A stretch of 64,000 nt of DNA, taken from JBFHIJ01 sp041596515. Its GTDB lineage: Bacteria > Bacteroidota > Ignavibacteria > Kapaibacteriales > UBA2268. Shown one piece after another: positions 33,500-42,858 of this stretch. The position numbers and the translations under genes are program-made. Position 1 is the first letter of the stretch. Every line of letters begins with the position of its first letter. Under the pieces are notes generated by a model that saw nothing but the letters and a program-made list of their open reading frames with translations, searched no databases and was not told the DNA's origin. The DNA is taken from positions 62,001 through 126,000 of the forward strand of contig JBFHIJ010000003.1 in NCBI GenBank assembly GCA_041596515.1, read 5' to 3'.

Positions 33500-35281
33500 T
33501 TGCTACCCTTTTTTGATATTAAAAAAACCGAAACTATAAAACGATGGTTAGATCGCTTTCTGATTTTCCTAAGTTTGTTAGCCATTATTTCGCTATTGCT
33601 TATTCTGGGTTATCGACTTTCAGCGTTTTGGTTTGATTTAATTGTTTATGCAACAGATGCCATTGTGGTTCTATTTGCTGCACAGGAGATATTCCGTTGG
33701 TTTTTAGTAAAAGCCCATAAGAAGTATTTGCGAGAGCGGTGGATAGAGAACTTCTTTACTTTACTAATTATATTGGGTACTGTATTTCCTCAAGAGATAT
33801 TCTTTTTTTTGGAATTCCTTTTTCCTGATTTTGACCCAAAGAAGATTACTATACTCTATTTAGCCACATTTGAGCTAAGTGTAATTTTAGTCTCTATTCT
33901 AAAAGTGCTACGCTACAATCACCTTGTATCGCGTTTAAAACTCCATCCAGGGTCGCTATTTGCACTTAGTTTTCTTATAGTTATTGTGATGGGAACTATA
34001 TTATTGTTACTTCCTAAAGCAACATTGCCGGGGCATTCTTTAAATTTTACTGATGCACTATTTACGTCTACCAGTGCGGTTTGCGTTACAGGTCTTTCTA
34101 CGATTGTAGTCCCCGATACTCTTTCTACATTTGGCAAAGGTATACTTTTCTTCTTGATTCAGGTTGGTGGGTTAGGCGTGATGACTTTGACCACATTTTT
34201 TGCTGCATTATTTGCCGGCGGACTTTCTTTTCGTTTTAGAGTAATGATGCGTGATATGCTTAGCCAGGAGAACATAAGTCAAGTATGGTCTATCTTATCA
34301 AAAATTATCATATTCACTGCCATATTTGAAATTGCAGGAGCTTTGTTTTTATATTGGTCGCTGGGTGGCACATTTGCCGAATTTGATAGAACTATATTCT
34401 ATGATTGTGTGTTCCATAGCGTTTCAGCTTTTTGTAATGCGGGCTTTTCTCTTTATCCATCGGGTTTGATGCAGGGAAATGTTGCCAATAACTATTCTTA
34501 TTTAAGCACTATCATGATATTGATTGTTGCCGGAGGATTGGGATTCGGTGTATTTGCAAATTTTGTAATGCAAAAACCATGGATTCGTCGCACAAAAAGG
34601 AATGGGCTAAGGTTCTCAATGCAAACAAGAATAGTAATTGTTACTACAATTATTCTGATTGTTATAGGTATGATTTTGATATACCTTTCTGATAGTATGG
34701 GGTCTTTAAAGAATTTATCTGAGTTAGAGAAGATTTTTCAGGCATTGTTTTGGTCGGTTACAGCAAGGACTGCCGGCTTTAATGCTATGGATACTTCCAC
34801 TATCGCTCCAGCAGCAATGATGATAATAATTATTCTTATGTGGATTGGTGCATCTCCGGGCTCTACAGGGGGTGGTATTAAGACCACAACCCTTGCGATA
34901 ACTTTTTTAGCATTGATTAATCAAATTCGTGGGAATGAAAAAATCAGAGTTTTTAAAAGAGAAGTTGCTCCGGAGAGTATAAAGCGTGCATTTTTGGTTA
35001 TTATTTCTTCGTTGCTGGCTTTAGGGATTGGTTCTACTGCTTTAGTGTGGGCAGAGTCAGGCAAGGATACGATGGCTTTAATCTTTGAAGCTACATCTGC
35101 GATTAGCACAGTAGGTCTAAGTAGAGGAGTGACTCCGGATTTATCTTTTACAGGAAAATATATTATTATTATGCTTATGTTTATAGGTAGAATTGGTGTG
35201 CTGGCATTTCTATTATCATTTCACAATCCCGGCGAATCGCCTAAATATAATCTTCCAACAGAAAATATAATTGTAGGATAA
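33500..35281 (+). CDS. TrkH/KtrB-family potassium uptake channel with N-terminal extension
   Basis: 593-aa potassium translocation subunit. Residues ~18-145 add four hydrophobic segments before the standard TrkH core. The core shows the four selectivity-filter loops: TSTSAVCVTGLST, HSVSAFCNAGFS, SVTARTAGFN and ATSAISTVGLSRG, each with the filter Gly. No ATG fits; the start is TTG at 33500, one base after the CHAD stop, and is probably translationally coupled. The regulatory partner follows directly. Length exceeds the ~450-480 aa of normal KtrB because of the extension. Confidence 0.9.
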   Translation: MLPFFDIKKTETIKRWLDRFLIFLSLLAIISLLLILGYRLSAFWFDLIVYATDAIVVLFAAQEIFRWFLVKAHKKYLRERWIENFFTLLIILGTVFPQEIFFFLEFLFPDFDPKKITILYLATFELSVILVSILKVLRYNHLVSRLKLHPGSLFALSFLIVIVMGTILLLLPKATLPGHSLNFTDALFTSTSAVCVTGLSTIVVPDTLSTFGKGILFFLIQVGGLGVMTLTTFFAALFAGGLSFRFRVMMRDMLSQENISQVWSILSKIIIFTAIFEIAGALFLYWSLGGTFAEFDRTIFYDCVFHSVSAFCNAGFSLYPSGLMQGNVANNYSYLSTIMILIVAGGLGFGVFANFVMQKPWIRRTKRNGLRFSMQTRIVIVTTIILIVIGMILIYLSDSMGSLKNLSELEKIFQALFWSVTARTAGFNAMDTSTIAPAAMMIIIILMWIGASPGSTGGGIKTTTLAITFLALINQIRGNEKIRVFKREVAPESIKRAFLVIISSLLALGIGSTALVWAESGKDTMALIFEATSAISTVGLSRGVTPDLSFTGKYIIIMLMFIGRIGVLAFLLSFHNPGESPKYNLPTENIIVG

Positions 35282-35285
35282 AAAT

Positions 35286-35972
35286 ATGTCTGTTAAAAAA
35301 TTCTGTATTATTGGACTTGGATACTTTGGTGCTAATTTAGCTTTAGACCTTACTGACGAAGGTGCTGAAGTAATCGCGATAGATATAGATGTAGATAAAG
35401 TGGCACCCCTGAAAGATAAGGTTACTATGGCGGTGCAAGCGGATGCGATGGACGTAAAAGCCTTGACCAGCTTGGGCATTGAAGATATGGATGCCGTAAT
35501 AGTTGCGATTGGTGAAGGATTTGAAAGTAGCATTACTACCACTGCAGTATTGCAGGAGATAGGAGTTAAAAAGATAATAAATCGTGTCATTTCTCCTGTA
35601 CATGAACGCTTACTTAAGCTGATGGGTATCAAAGAGCTGATAGTGCCGGAAGCTTACGCTGCCAGCAAAATGGCAGAACGCCTCATGATACCTGGGCTCA
35701 TCGAATCTTTTGAGATTACTAAAGAGTATGGAATATTTGAAGTGGAAGTTCCTAACTTTCTGATTGGAAAGTCCTTAACCGAAGTCGAGCTAAGGCAAAA
35801 ATATGACCTAAACCTTGTAACCGTAAAAAGAAAAGCAATATCAAAAGGTATATTTTCTTCAAAGGAAGAATATATTGTTACTGGCGTACCGGAGCCAACT
35901 CTTATATTTGCAGACAATGATATATTAGTTCTCTTCGGAAAAGAAAAGAATTTTATTAAATTGCTTGATTAG
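35286..35972 (+). CDS. KtrA/TrkA-type RCK regulatory subunit
   Basis: 228-aa cytosolic gating subunit of the potassium channel: RCK_N domain with dinucleotide motif GLGYFGANLALDLTDEGAEV and the acidic end of strand 2 (AIDID), then an RCK_C domain (~150-228). A single RCK pair, so KtrA-like rather than the duplicated E. coli TrkA. Starts 4 bases after the channel gene. Nucleotide binding (NAD(H) or ATP/ADP) is known for the family. Confidence 0.93.
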   Translation: MSVKKFCIIGLGYFGANLALDLTDEGAEVIAIDIDVDKVAPLKDKVTMAVQADAMDVKALTSLGIEDMDAVIVAIGEGFESSITTTAVLQEIGVKKIINRVISPVHERLLKLMGIKELIVPEAYAASKMAERLMIPGLIESFEITKEYGIFEVEVPNFLIGKSLTEVELRQKYDLNLVTVKRKAISKGIFSSKEEYIVTGVPEPTLIFADNDILVLFGKEKNFIKLLD

Positions 35973-36082
35973 GATTTCAACATAATACTATTGCTTAAAT
36001 AGATTATAAATCTAAGTAATGTTTTAAGTAGAACTTAGTGCTAATTTATCATTTTATTCAACGTTAAACATGCAAAAATGCT

Positions 36083-37876
36083 ATGAAGCTTATAGTTATA
36101 TATATTAGTCTCTGCTTATCTATTATATCTACTACACTTGCTAATCAGTGGTCAGTGCTGAGAAATATTACCGAACTGAATTCTGGAAGTGCCGAGTTGG
36201 CTCCTGCATTTAATATATACGAGAATAAGCTTTACTTCAATTCTGACAGGCTTAAAACTTCTTATTACTATATTTCAGACTTATTACAGGATTCCACTTT
36301 CAGTAAGCCGGACTTGCTTGATGGAGATATTAACCAAAAAAGAGATAACAGAGCTTATATTTCGTTTTATGCAATGGACGAAGCTTACGTATCAGTTTTT
36401 AAACAAACGGCTACCTATCCTGTAATGAATATACATAAGGCTCTGAAACGTAAGCAACAATGGCAAAAACCCTACCTTTTGGATAGCCTTCAGTCAGATG
36501 TATTTACTGCTCAGGCGACTGTTTCGCCGGATAAATCTTTTCTGATTTTTGTTAGTAATAGATTATCTAATTACTCTGATACTGATTTGTGGATTGCATT
36601 CCGTCAGTCAAATGATACTTGGGGAAATGCTATGCCACTTGAAGAACTTAACTCTTCGGGTAACGAAATTACACCATTTCTTGCATCTTCTGACACTTTA
36701 TATTTTGCATCTAATGGTCAGGCAGGGCAGGGAGGTTATGACCTGTTTATATCTTTGAGATATGACGCAAAATGGTCTGTTCCTCGCCCGCTTAATGGTT
36801 TAAATACTGAGTTTGACGAATCGGACTTTACTATTTTACCCAATGATCTTGCTATGTTTGCTTCCAATAGACCTGGCGCCATCGGCAATTTAGATTTATT
36901 TCTGGCAGGTAAGATATCAGAAAGTTCTATAAATGGAGAAACAAATGTAGAGTACCAAATATCTGCATTAGTAGCTGATATAGAAATATTTAGAAAAGAA
37001 GAATACTCAATCTGCTCGTTTTCTTCGAGTTTCACAAAGGAATATCTTACAGGTAAGAGTAAAAATAAATTTCAGACGGAATACTGCGACCAAACTTTCA
37101 AAATCATTCTTTCGGAAATAAGGCTGTCCGGTTCCGAAGTAGAAATACGATGTAGTAAAGACTTTGATGTTCAGTCACTTATCTCAATGATTGAATCCAA
37201 ACTAAGCTCAAGCATATCTGCAAAAGTAGTATATACTGATGCAGATTACATTTCAATAAGCGTATCAAAACAGCAGAATTATTCTCATGTAGAAATTGTA
37301 AACAGTAAAACTACTGCAGACCCTCCTATTTTAGAGCTGTTTCTCAATGCGCGCCCGGAAGACGAGGTGAAGCATTGGAAAGTAGTTGCAACTATTGGTG
37401 AGGAGCACGAAACAATATACAACAGTGATAAATATGCCCGCAAATTATCATATAATTTAGGCACACAGTTAGATGCCCTATGGGAAGTAGACTCACTAAA
37501 TATTAAGTTAATTGGATTAGACACTAAGCAACTCCAAGGAAATAGTGACTATTCCTTTATCCTCAATAAGAAAAAGCTCAGGAATAGAACCTCTATAGAA
37601 TACCTTGGAAAAATGCACGAAGAATATTTTTTAGATTTGTCAGATGTAAACAGCTCATCTAATAAAGAAGTAATTGCCATGATGTTACAAAATTCTTTTC
37701 TGACGAAAAGGCTACAAATTATATTTCCTAATGGCAGAGATGTGGAAGCTGCAAAATTAAAAGGCATTTTGATATCAGAGTTCGGTTTCAAAAAGAAAGA
37801 CATTTCGATGCAAGAAGGCGACAATAAGCTTGGATTAAACTTCTTAACCAGAATCCTCGCAGAAAAGAATTTTTAG
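36083..37876 (+). CDS. Exported PD40 propeller protein with unusual C-terminal half
   Basis: 597-aa secreted protein with a signal peptide (residues 1-20). Residues ~30-280 carry WD40-like PD40 blades: APAFNIYENKLYFNSDR, ATVSPDKSFLIFVSNR, PFLASSDTLYFASNGQAGQG and FTILPNDLAMFASNRPG, the style seen in Bacteroidota OmpA-PD40 proteins. The C-terminal half does not show the expected OmpA peptidoglycan motif clearly, though its last ~80 residues (LQIIFPNGRDVEAAKLKGIL, DNKLGLNFLTRILAEKNF) look repeat-like. Role unknown; envelope-associated by signal peptide. Confidence 0.75.
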   Translation: MKLIVIYISLCLSIISTTLANQWSVLRNITELNSGSAELAPAFNIYENKLYFNSDRLKTSYYYISDLLQDSTFSKPDLLDGDINQKRDNRAYISFYAMDEAYVSVFKQTATYPVMNIHKALKRKQQWQKPYLLDSLQSDVFTAQATVSPDKSFLIFVSNRLSNYSDTDLWIAFRQSNDTWGNAMPLEELNSSGNEITPFLASSDTLYFASNGQAGQGGYDLFISLRYDAKWSVPRPLNGLNTEFDESDFTILPNDLAMFASNRPGAIGNLDLFLAGKISESSINGETNVEYQISALVADIEIFRKEEYSICSFSSSFTKEYLTGKSKNKFQTEYCDQTFKIILSEIRLSGSEVEIRCSKDFDVQSLISMIESKLSSSISAKVVYTDADYISISVSKQQNYSHVEIVNSKTTADPPILELFLNARPEDEVKHWKVVATIGEEHETIYNSDKYARKLSYNLGTQLDALWEVDSLNIKLIGLDTKQLQGNSDYSFILNKKKLRNRTSIEYLGKMHEEYFLDLSDVNSSSNKEVIAMMLQNSFLTKRLQIIFPNGRDVEAAKLKGILISEFGFKKKDISMQEGDNKLGLNFLTRILAEKNF

Positions 37877-38114
37877 ATGCCGAACTATGTTTTGAACTTG
37901 GATGTTTTTAACTCAGGAACATAAAGCTAACCACAAATAATATATGTTTATACTAAATACCTGCTGTAATCTTGGTACAATTGACTATATTTGTAATTCT
38001 ATTTTTGACGAGATAAAAATAATTTATCCCCAAAAATATGGAAAAAGTTTTGCAGAATCATTATATCTACTTATATTTGTTTTCTCTATAAAATAGTATT
38101 TTGGAGTTAAGGCA

Positions 38115-38294
38115 ATGGCTAAGAAAGATCAGAGAATCCAAGTTACGTTGGAATGCACAGAAGCCAAAAAAAATGGCGTTCCTGCATCTAGATATACTAC
38201 TATGAAAAATAAGCAAAATACTCCGGAACGTATTGAATTAAAAAAATACAATCCATTTTTGCGTAAGCACACAGTGCATAAAGAAATCAAGTAG
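38115..38294 (+). CDS. rpmG: 50S ribosomal protein L33
   Basis: 59-aa ribosomal protein read directly from the sequence: MAKKDQRIQVTLECTEAKKN at the start, then SRYTTMKNKQNTPERIELKK and YNPFLRKHTVHKEIK. Only one Cys remains, so it is the zinc-free (C-minus) type. The TAG ends at 38294, and a terminator follows 27 bases later. Confidence 0.95.
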   Translation: MAKKDQRIQVTLECTEAKKNGVPASRYTTMKNKQNTPERIELKKYNPFLRKHTVHKEIK

Positions 38295-38321
38295 TTACGG
38301 TTTCTCAAAAAAGATTTAAAG

Positions 38322-38354
38322 AGGCAAGCAGATTTTAAAATTCGCTTGCCTTTT
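38322..38354 (+). terminator. Terminator after rpmG
   Basis: AGGCAAGC / GCTTGCCT perfect 8-bp stem with a 14-nt loop, then TTT-A-T. Confidence 0.8.
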
Positions 38355-38475
38355 ATCATTTCTATTTGCTTCTCTCGGGTATGACGGCAATGGCTGAAAC
38401 AAATAATCTGATATAAGATATTTTTTCCTTACATTGCATATCCTGAATATTTATAACTTAAATGATAAGACATAC

Positions 38476-39738
38476 ATGGATAAATTAGTTATAGAAGGTG
38501 GTCATAGACTATCCGGCAGAATAAAAGTTTCAGGTGCAAAAAATGGCTCTTTGGCTCTAATGCCTGCAGCTTTACTTGCACCCGGCATATACCATTTGAA
38601 AAATACACCTAACTTACGCGATGTGTGGACGATGTCCCGCTTATTAGGTTCTTTAGGTGCATTCGCAGAGCTTAACGACGACGAACTCTTTTTGGATACA
38701 AGCAAAATAAACAGTGTAGAAGCTCCTTATGAGCATGTAAAGAAAATGCGTGCTTCGTTTTATGTGTTAGGTCCTTTAGTGGCTCGCTACGGAGAAGCAA
38801 GAGTTTCTCTGCCCGGCGGTTGTGCGTGGGGGCCACGTCCTGTGGATCTGCACTTAAAAGGTTTAGAAAAATTAGGTGCAGAAGTTTCGCTCGAAAAAGG
38901 CTATGTGATTGCTAAAGCTAAAAAACTTAAAGGTGCAAAGTTTCACTTTGATGTATCAAGTGTAGGAGCTACCGGCAATGTGCTTATGGCGGCAACACTT
39001 GCCAGCGGTACAACTGTCCTCTCAAACGCTGCTGCTGAACCTGAAATAACAGCTTTAGCAAGAATGCTTGTCAAAATGGGAGCAAAAATAGAAGGCATTG
39101 GTACAACTGAGCTTATAATCGAAGGTGTAGACGAACTAAGACCGGTAGATGAAACTACAATCCCGGATAGAATAGAAGCTGCGACTTATCTAATGGCAGC
39201 TGCTATGACTGGTGGAAATATCGAGTTAGAAAATGTAAATCCGTATCACCTGTCTGCAGTTATTGCGAAACTGGAAGAGTCAGGTTGCGAAATAGATGTA
39301 AATAGTGATACAATCAGACTTCAGGCTGGAAAAGAGATTATACCTGTAGACATTACAACTTCGGTCTATCCTGGCATCCCTACCGATATTCAAGCCCAGT
39401 GGACTGCTTATATGCTTATGGCAAAAGGGACTTCCAGAGTTACAGACACTGTTTATTTTGACCGATTTAAGCATGTACCGGAACTTACTCGCTTAGGTGC
39501 CGACATTGAAGTAGTGGATAATACAGCTTTAGTCAAAGGCGGCAATAAATTAGAAGGCGCTACAGTTATGTCTTCAGATTTGAGAGCAAGTGCTTCCTTA
39601 ATCTTAGCCGCTCTTGCTGCTAAAGGTTCTACAGAGGTACTCAGAGTTTATCACCTTGACAGAGGATATGAGAAGCTAGAAGAGAAGTTGAATTCTGTAG
39701 GTGCAAAAATCAGAAGAATACGTACAGAACTTATCTAA
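38476..39738 (+). CDS. murA: UDP-N-acetylglucosamine 1-carboxyvinyltransferase
   Basis: First committed step of peptidoglycan synthesis: transfers enolpyruvate from PEP to UDP-GlcNAc. 420 aa. Lys in SGAKNGSLALMPAALLAPG (residues ~20-37) and the catalytic Cys116 in LPGGCAWGPRPVDLHL are intact, so the product should be fosfomycin-sensitive. PDRIEAATYLMAAAMTGG and a C-terminal DLRASASLILAALAA are as in MurA. I start at ATG 38476; the upstream in-frame ATG at 38434 adds an unconserved leader. The terminator 28 bases downstream is very strong. Confidence 0.95.
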   Translation: MDKLVIEGGHRLSGRIKVSGAKNGSLALMPAALLAPGIYHLKNTPNLRDVWTMSRLLGSLGAFAELNDDELFLDTSKINSVEAPYEHVKKMRASFYVLGPLVARYGEARVSLPGGCAWGPRPVDLHLKGLEKLGAEVSLEKGYVIAKAKKLKGAKFHFDVSSVGATGNVLMAATLASGTTVLSNAAAEPEITALARMLVKMGAKIEGIGTTELIIEGVDELRPVDETTIPDRIEAATYLMAAAMTGGNIELENVNPYHLSAVIAKLEESGCEIDVNSDTIRLQAGKEIIPVDITTSVYPGIPTDIQAQWTAYMLMAKGTSRVTDTVYFDRFKHVPELTRLGADIEVVDNTALVKGGNKLEGATVMSSDLRASASLILAALAAKGSTEVLRVYHLDRGYEKLEEKLNSVGAKIRRIRTELI

Positions 39739-39766
39739 CTAGCTTTTATAAAGCCTATACTTTTAA

Positions 39767-39803
39767 AAAAGAAGATATACCTGAAAATGGTATGTCTTCT
39801 TTT
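39767..39803 (+). terminator. Terminator after murA
   Basis: 15-bp stem AAAAGAAGATATACC / GGTATGTCTTCTTTT with one G-U pair and a 7-nt loop; the T-run is part of the stem. Confidence 0.9.
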
Positions 39804-39820
39804 CGATTTATCCCGGAATT

Positions 39821-39880
39821 TGTCATTAGAAAACAAGCTTGCTCCTTGGTTCTACGAGCATTTACAGCATCTAACTGCAA
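39821..39880 (+). repeat. Dispersed MITE-like repeat, copy 5 (fragment)
   Basis: CCCGGAATTTGTCATTAGA followed by AAGCTTGCTCCTTGGTTCTACGAGCATTTACAGCATCTAA: the right ~45 bases of the element joined directly to a left-type terminal motif. The central hairpin is missing. The GGGATTTGGGTTTATTGTAA after it resembles the block that follows copies 1 and 3. Confidence 0.65.
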
Positions 39881-39984
39881 GGCCATGTTAAGGGATTTGG
39901 GTTTATTGTAATCGGTGTATGGGATTACTTGTAGAAACTGAGTATATTTGCAAGAGATATATTAACTTTGGTTAGAGAATATTT

Positions 39985-40869
39985 ATGTTTTATATGATTA
40001 TTTCATTTTTGCTTTTCTTGGCTATATTGTACGGAACATTTATTTTGGCATTTAGCAAATCAAAACGTAAAAAAGGGACTATGATGCAGGCAGAGCACAA
40101 AACGTTTCTGCAAAATAATGTTGTTTTTTATAACTCTCTTACTGACACCGAAAAATTATCTTTTGAATCGCGTGTACAGGATTTTTTAGCAAACTGTAAA
40201 GTGACAGGCATAAGCTGTGATATAGATGATACAGATAGGCTTTTAGTTGCATCCAGTGCGATAATACCTGTCTTTTATTTCCCTGAGTGGCGATATTACA
40301 ACTTAGAGGAAGTGTTGGTTTATCCAGATAGATTTAATGATAAATATGGAGTTGGAGCTGCGGATAGCAACATACTTGGCATGGTTGGAACAGGTGTGAT
40401 GAACGGCAAAATGATTATTTCAAAAAAATCGCTTCAAGAGGGGTTCTCTATAGAAAATGACAAAAAAAATACTGCTATACATGAATTTGTCCATCTGATA
40501 GACAAGACTGACGGAGCTGTAGACGGGGTGCCAAAAGCACTTCTACAAAAGCAATATACAATCCCGTGGTTAGACCTCATTAATCGCAAAATTGAAGAAA
40601 TATCAACTCATAACTCAGATATTAATCCATACGGTGGTACAAACAATGCAGAGTTTTTTTCCGTAGCGTCTGAGTACTTTTTTGAGAGACCTCGCCTGCT
40701 CAAAGAAAAACACCCAGAGCTATATACAATGTTAGAAAAAATATTTTCAAGCGAAATGAGCAAAAAAGAACTTAAGACCTATCATATAAAGTCTATAGGT
40801 AGAAATGACTCATGCCCATGCGGTTCAGGCAAGAAGTATAAAAAATGTTGTGGCATCAGGAAAGCATAA
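39985..40869 (+). CDS. MtfA-like (M90) zinc peptidase with SEC-C tail
   Basis: 294 aa: N-terminal transmembrane helix (~3-22), a peptidase M90/MtfA core with the zinc motif HEFVH (166-170) and downstream acidic ligand region NNAEFFSVASEYFFERP, and at the very end a SEC-C metal-binding motif, SCPCGSGKKYKKCCG (~272-290). E. coli MtfA senses Mlc and glucose transport; this version is membrane-tethered and has the added SEC-C domain, which in SecA binds zinc and contacts ribosomes. That combination is uncommon. Single gene. Confidence 0.85.
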   Translation: MFYMIISFLLFLAILYGTFILAFSKSKRKKGTMMQAEHKTFLQNNVVFYNSLTDTEKLSFESRVQDFLANCKVTGISCDIDDTDRLLVASSAIIPVFYFPEWRYYNLEEVLVYPDRFNDKYGVGAADSNILGMVGTGVMNGKMIISKKSLQEGFSIENDKKNTAIHEFVHLIDKTDGAVDGVPKALLQKQYTIPWLDLINRKIEEISTHNSDINPYGGTNNAEFFSVASEYFFERPRLLKEKHPELYTMLEKIFSSEMSKKELKTYHIKSIGRNDSCPCGSGKKYKKCCGIRKA

Positions 40870-41369
40870 CTAAAACATAAAATACGAATTGTGTTAAAGT
40901 GGAGTTCGCACAAAACACATAAATCTAAAGAAGGTGAGTAAACTTGTATTTTGAAAAGAAGAATAAAGATAATAAATGATTACGTTAACGCTTATATTCC
41001 TTTGATTATTTATAATCCCCAAAAGCCTATGAGCTATAAGACATTATAAATAAAAACTACCTATTATGGTTGACAAATGCTACTTTTCGCACACCTTAAC
41101 TTCCAGCTTTGTTCCTCGAATGAAAATATAGTATATTGATAAACTTGCAATATTGAGCGATATTGCATATATTAAAACATGAAATGTAATCATGCATTTT
41201 TATCATAAAAAGACCTCTATTAGAAGTATTACTTCAATATTTTACTTTCCCATTGTCCCTAAAAAGATTGCGTATCATCTTCAGTAGGGTGAAATGGGTT
41301 AAATATTCTGTGTCTTTGTATATTCCTCAACTTGATATATTTTTTTATACAATACAAAAAGGTGGAGAA
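40870..41369. other. 500-bp intergenic stretch upstream of ferritin gene
   Basis: No supported gene. The ORF reading through 41253-41369 into the ferritin is a 5' extension without homology. A small inverted repeat CAATAT-TGAGCG-ATATTG lies near 41146-41163 and could be an operator, but no known iron-box (Fur) consensus was found. Confidence 0.45.
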
Positions 41370-41879
41370 ATGGCCAGAAAAGAAAAAAGCATCGAATTAT
41401 TAAACAAAGCGATTTCTGATGAGCTTACAGCAGTGCATCAGTATATGTACTTTCATTTTCATTGCGATGACCAAAGTTATGACTTATTAGCTCAGCTTTT
41501 CAAAATGACTGCTATTCAAGAAATGATGCATATTGAGATGTTAGCTGAAAGAGTTCTATTCCTGAAAGGGGAAGTAGAGATGACGACTTCTGAACCAGTT
41601 AAAAAAATTCACAATATAAGAGAAATGTTAGAAATTGCAGTTAAAATGGAAGAAGATAGTGCTACTGATTATAACTTGTGGGCTAATGAGTGCTCTGCAA
41701 ATGCAGATTCCGTATCTAAAAAACTTTTTGAGTCTTTAGTTGAAGATGAAGAAAAGCACGGAGATCAATTTGATGTAGAATTAGAAAACTTAAGTAAATT
41801 TGGGGATAACTATCTTGCATTGCAATCTATTGAAAGAAGTAAAACTATTTCAATGGCCGGAATGCCTCCAAAAGCGTAA
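41370..41879 (+). CDS. bfr: Bacterioferritin-like iron-storage protein
   Basis: 169-aa four-helix ferritin-like protein. Helix 1 carries ISDELTAVHQYMYFHFHCDD with the ferroxidase Glu; the following helix has QEMMHIEMLAERVLFLKGEV, where EMMH matches the bacterioferritin EMKH with the heme-ligand Met; the last helices have EEDSATDYNLWANEC and EDEEKHGDQFDVEL with the remaining ligands. Start at ATG 41370 with GGTGGAGA before it. Single-gene unit with a terminator. A heme-free bacterioferritin-like or Dps-like variant cannot be excluded. Confidence 0.82.
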   Translation: MARKEKSIELLNKAISDELTAVHQYMYFHFHCDDQSYDLLAQLFKMTAIQEMMHIEMLAERVLFLKGEVEMTTSEPVKKIHNIREMLEIAVKMEEDSATDYNLWANECSANADSVSKKLFESLVEDEEKHGDQFDVELENLSKFGDNYLALQSIERSKTISMAGMPPKA

Positions 41880-41919
41880 TATTTTTTATTAGTATTGTTT
41901 GATAGACGCTAAAATCTAC

Positions 41920-41952
41920 AGAGGCACAATGTTTATTGTGTCTCTTATTTTT
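41920..41952 (+). terminator. Terminator after bacterioferritin
   Basis: AGAGGCACAAT / ATTGTGTCTCT, 11 pairs with one G-U and a short loop, followed by ATTTTTTTG; convergent with the ABC permease gene. Confidence 0.88.
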
Positions 41953-41985
41953 TTGCTTTCGTAGTACTTGCTTTGTAATATCTTT

Positions 41986-42858
41986 CTATTTCTCTCTTAG
42001 CACTTTCATTTGTATGAGTGAGAAGACTATTAATATCATAAATAGAGTGTAAGCAATAGCTGAGGCGTATCCCATCAAATCAGACTCTTTAAAGGCATTT
42101 TCGTACACTTGGTATACTAATGTGGTCGTAGAGTGTAAAGGCCCTCCCTTGGTCATTACAAACACTTCTACAAAGACCTGAAAAGACTTGATGCTATTGA
42201 TAATTAACACAAACATTAGAGTTGGCCGCAGTAGAGGGAAAGTTATTTCCCAGAATTGCCTCATGGGAGATGCACCGCTTAGCTCAGCGGCTTCATATAA
42301 ATCATTTGAAATAGTTTGCATGCCGGCAAGAAAAAGTACCATATAGTAACCCGATGCCATCCAGATATCCATTGCCATGATAGACATGAGCGAGGTAGAA
42401 GGTTCTGCCAGCCACCCCCTTTCCGTTCCGCTAAAGCCAAGCATCTGCACAAGTGAATTTACATAACCATCTATTGAGTAAAGATTAGTAAAAATCAGTG
42501 CAATCACGACCAAAGCGGTTACCGATGGCATAAAATAAGCTGCACGAAAAAAATCTTTCAGTCTAATAAACTTCTTATTCAGCACATTAGCCATAAATAT
42601 TGCTAAAGCAGTAGTTATAGGCACGCTACCAAGAGTAAAGATGCTGGTATTAGTAAGTGCTTTCCAAAACAACTCATCGCTAAGCATATTTTTATAATTA
42701 TCTAAACCTACCCAAAAAGCTTCCCCGGTTAAAGTATTATACTCAGTCATGCTCATATAAGCAGAGTACAAAAGCGGATAAAACCAAAAGACTAGAAAAG
42801 TAAGAAGCCATGGCAAGAGCATAATTAAGGTATTGAGCTTAGATTTTGCATTGTTCAT
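41986..42858 (-). CDS. Sugar ABC transporter permease (MalF/UgpA-like), orphan
   Basis: 290-aa inner-membrane permease of the carbohydrate uptake CUT1 class: six transmembrane helices and the EAA loop EAAELSGASPMRQFWEITFP that contacts the ATPase. No substrate-binding protein, second permease or ATPase lies near it; instead it overlaps maf by one base (TGATG). The remaining subunits must be elsewhere or lost. No sign of truncation within the protein. Substrate cannot be inferred beyond oligosaccharide or polyol. Confidence 0.88.
   Translation of the reverse strand: MNNAKSKLNTLIMLLPWLLTFLVFWFYPLLYSAYMSMTEYNTLTGEAFWVGLDNYKNMLSDELFWKALTNTSIFTLGSVPITTALAIFMANVLNKKFIRLKDFFRAAYFMPSVTALVVIALIFTNLYSIDGYVNSLVQMLGFSGTERGWLAEPSTSLMSIMAMDIWMASGYYMVLFLAGMQTISNDLYEAAELSGASPMRQFWEITFPLLRPTLMFVLIINSIKSFQVFVEVFVMTKGGPLHSTTTLVYQVYENAFKESDLMGYASAIAYTLFMILIVFSLIQMKVLREK

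Noticed and set aside
41253..41369. 39-codon N-terminal extension of the ferritin
   Set aside because: Not homologous to ferritins; a good GGTGGAGA site precedes the internal ATG at 41370.
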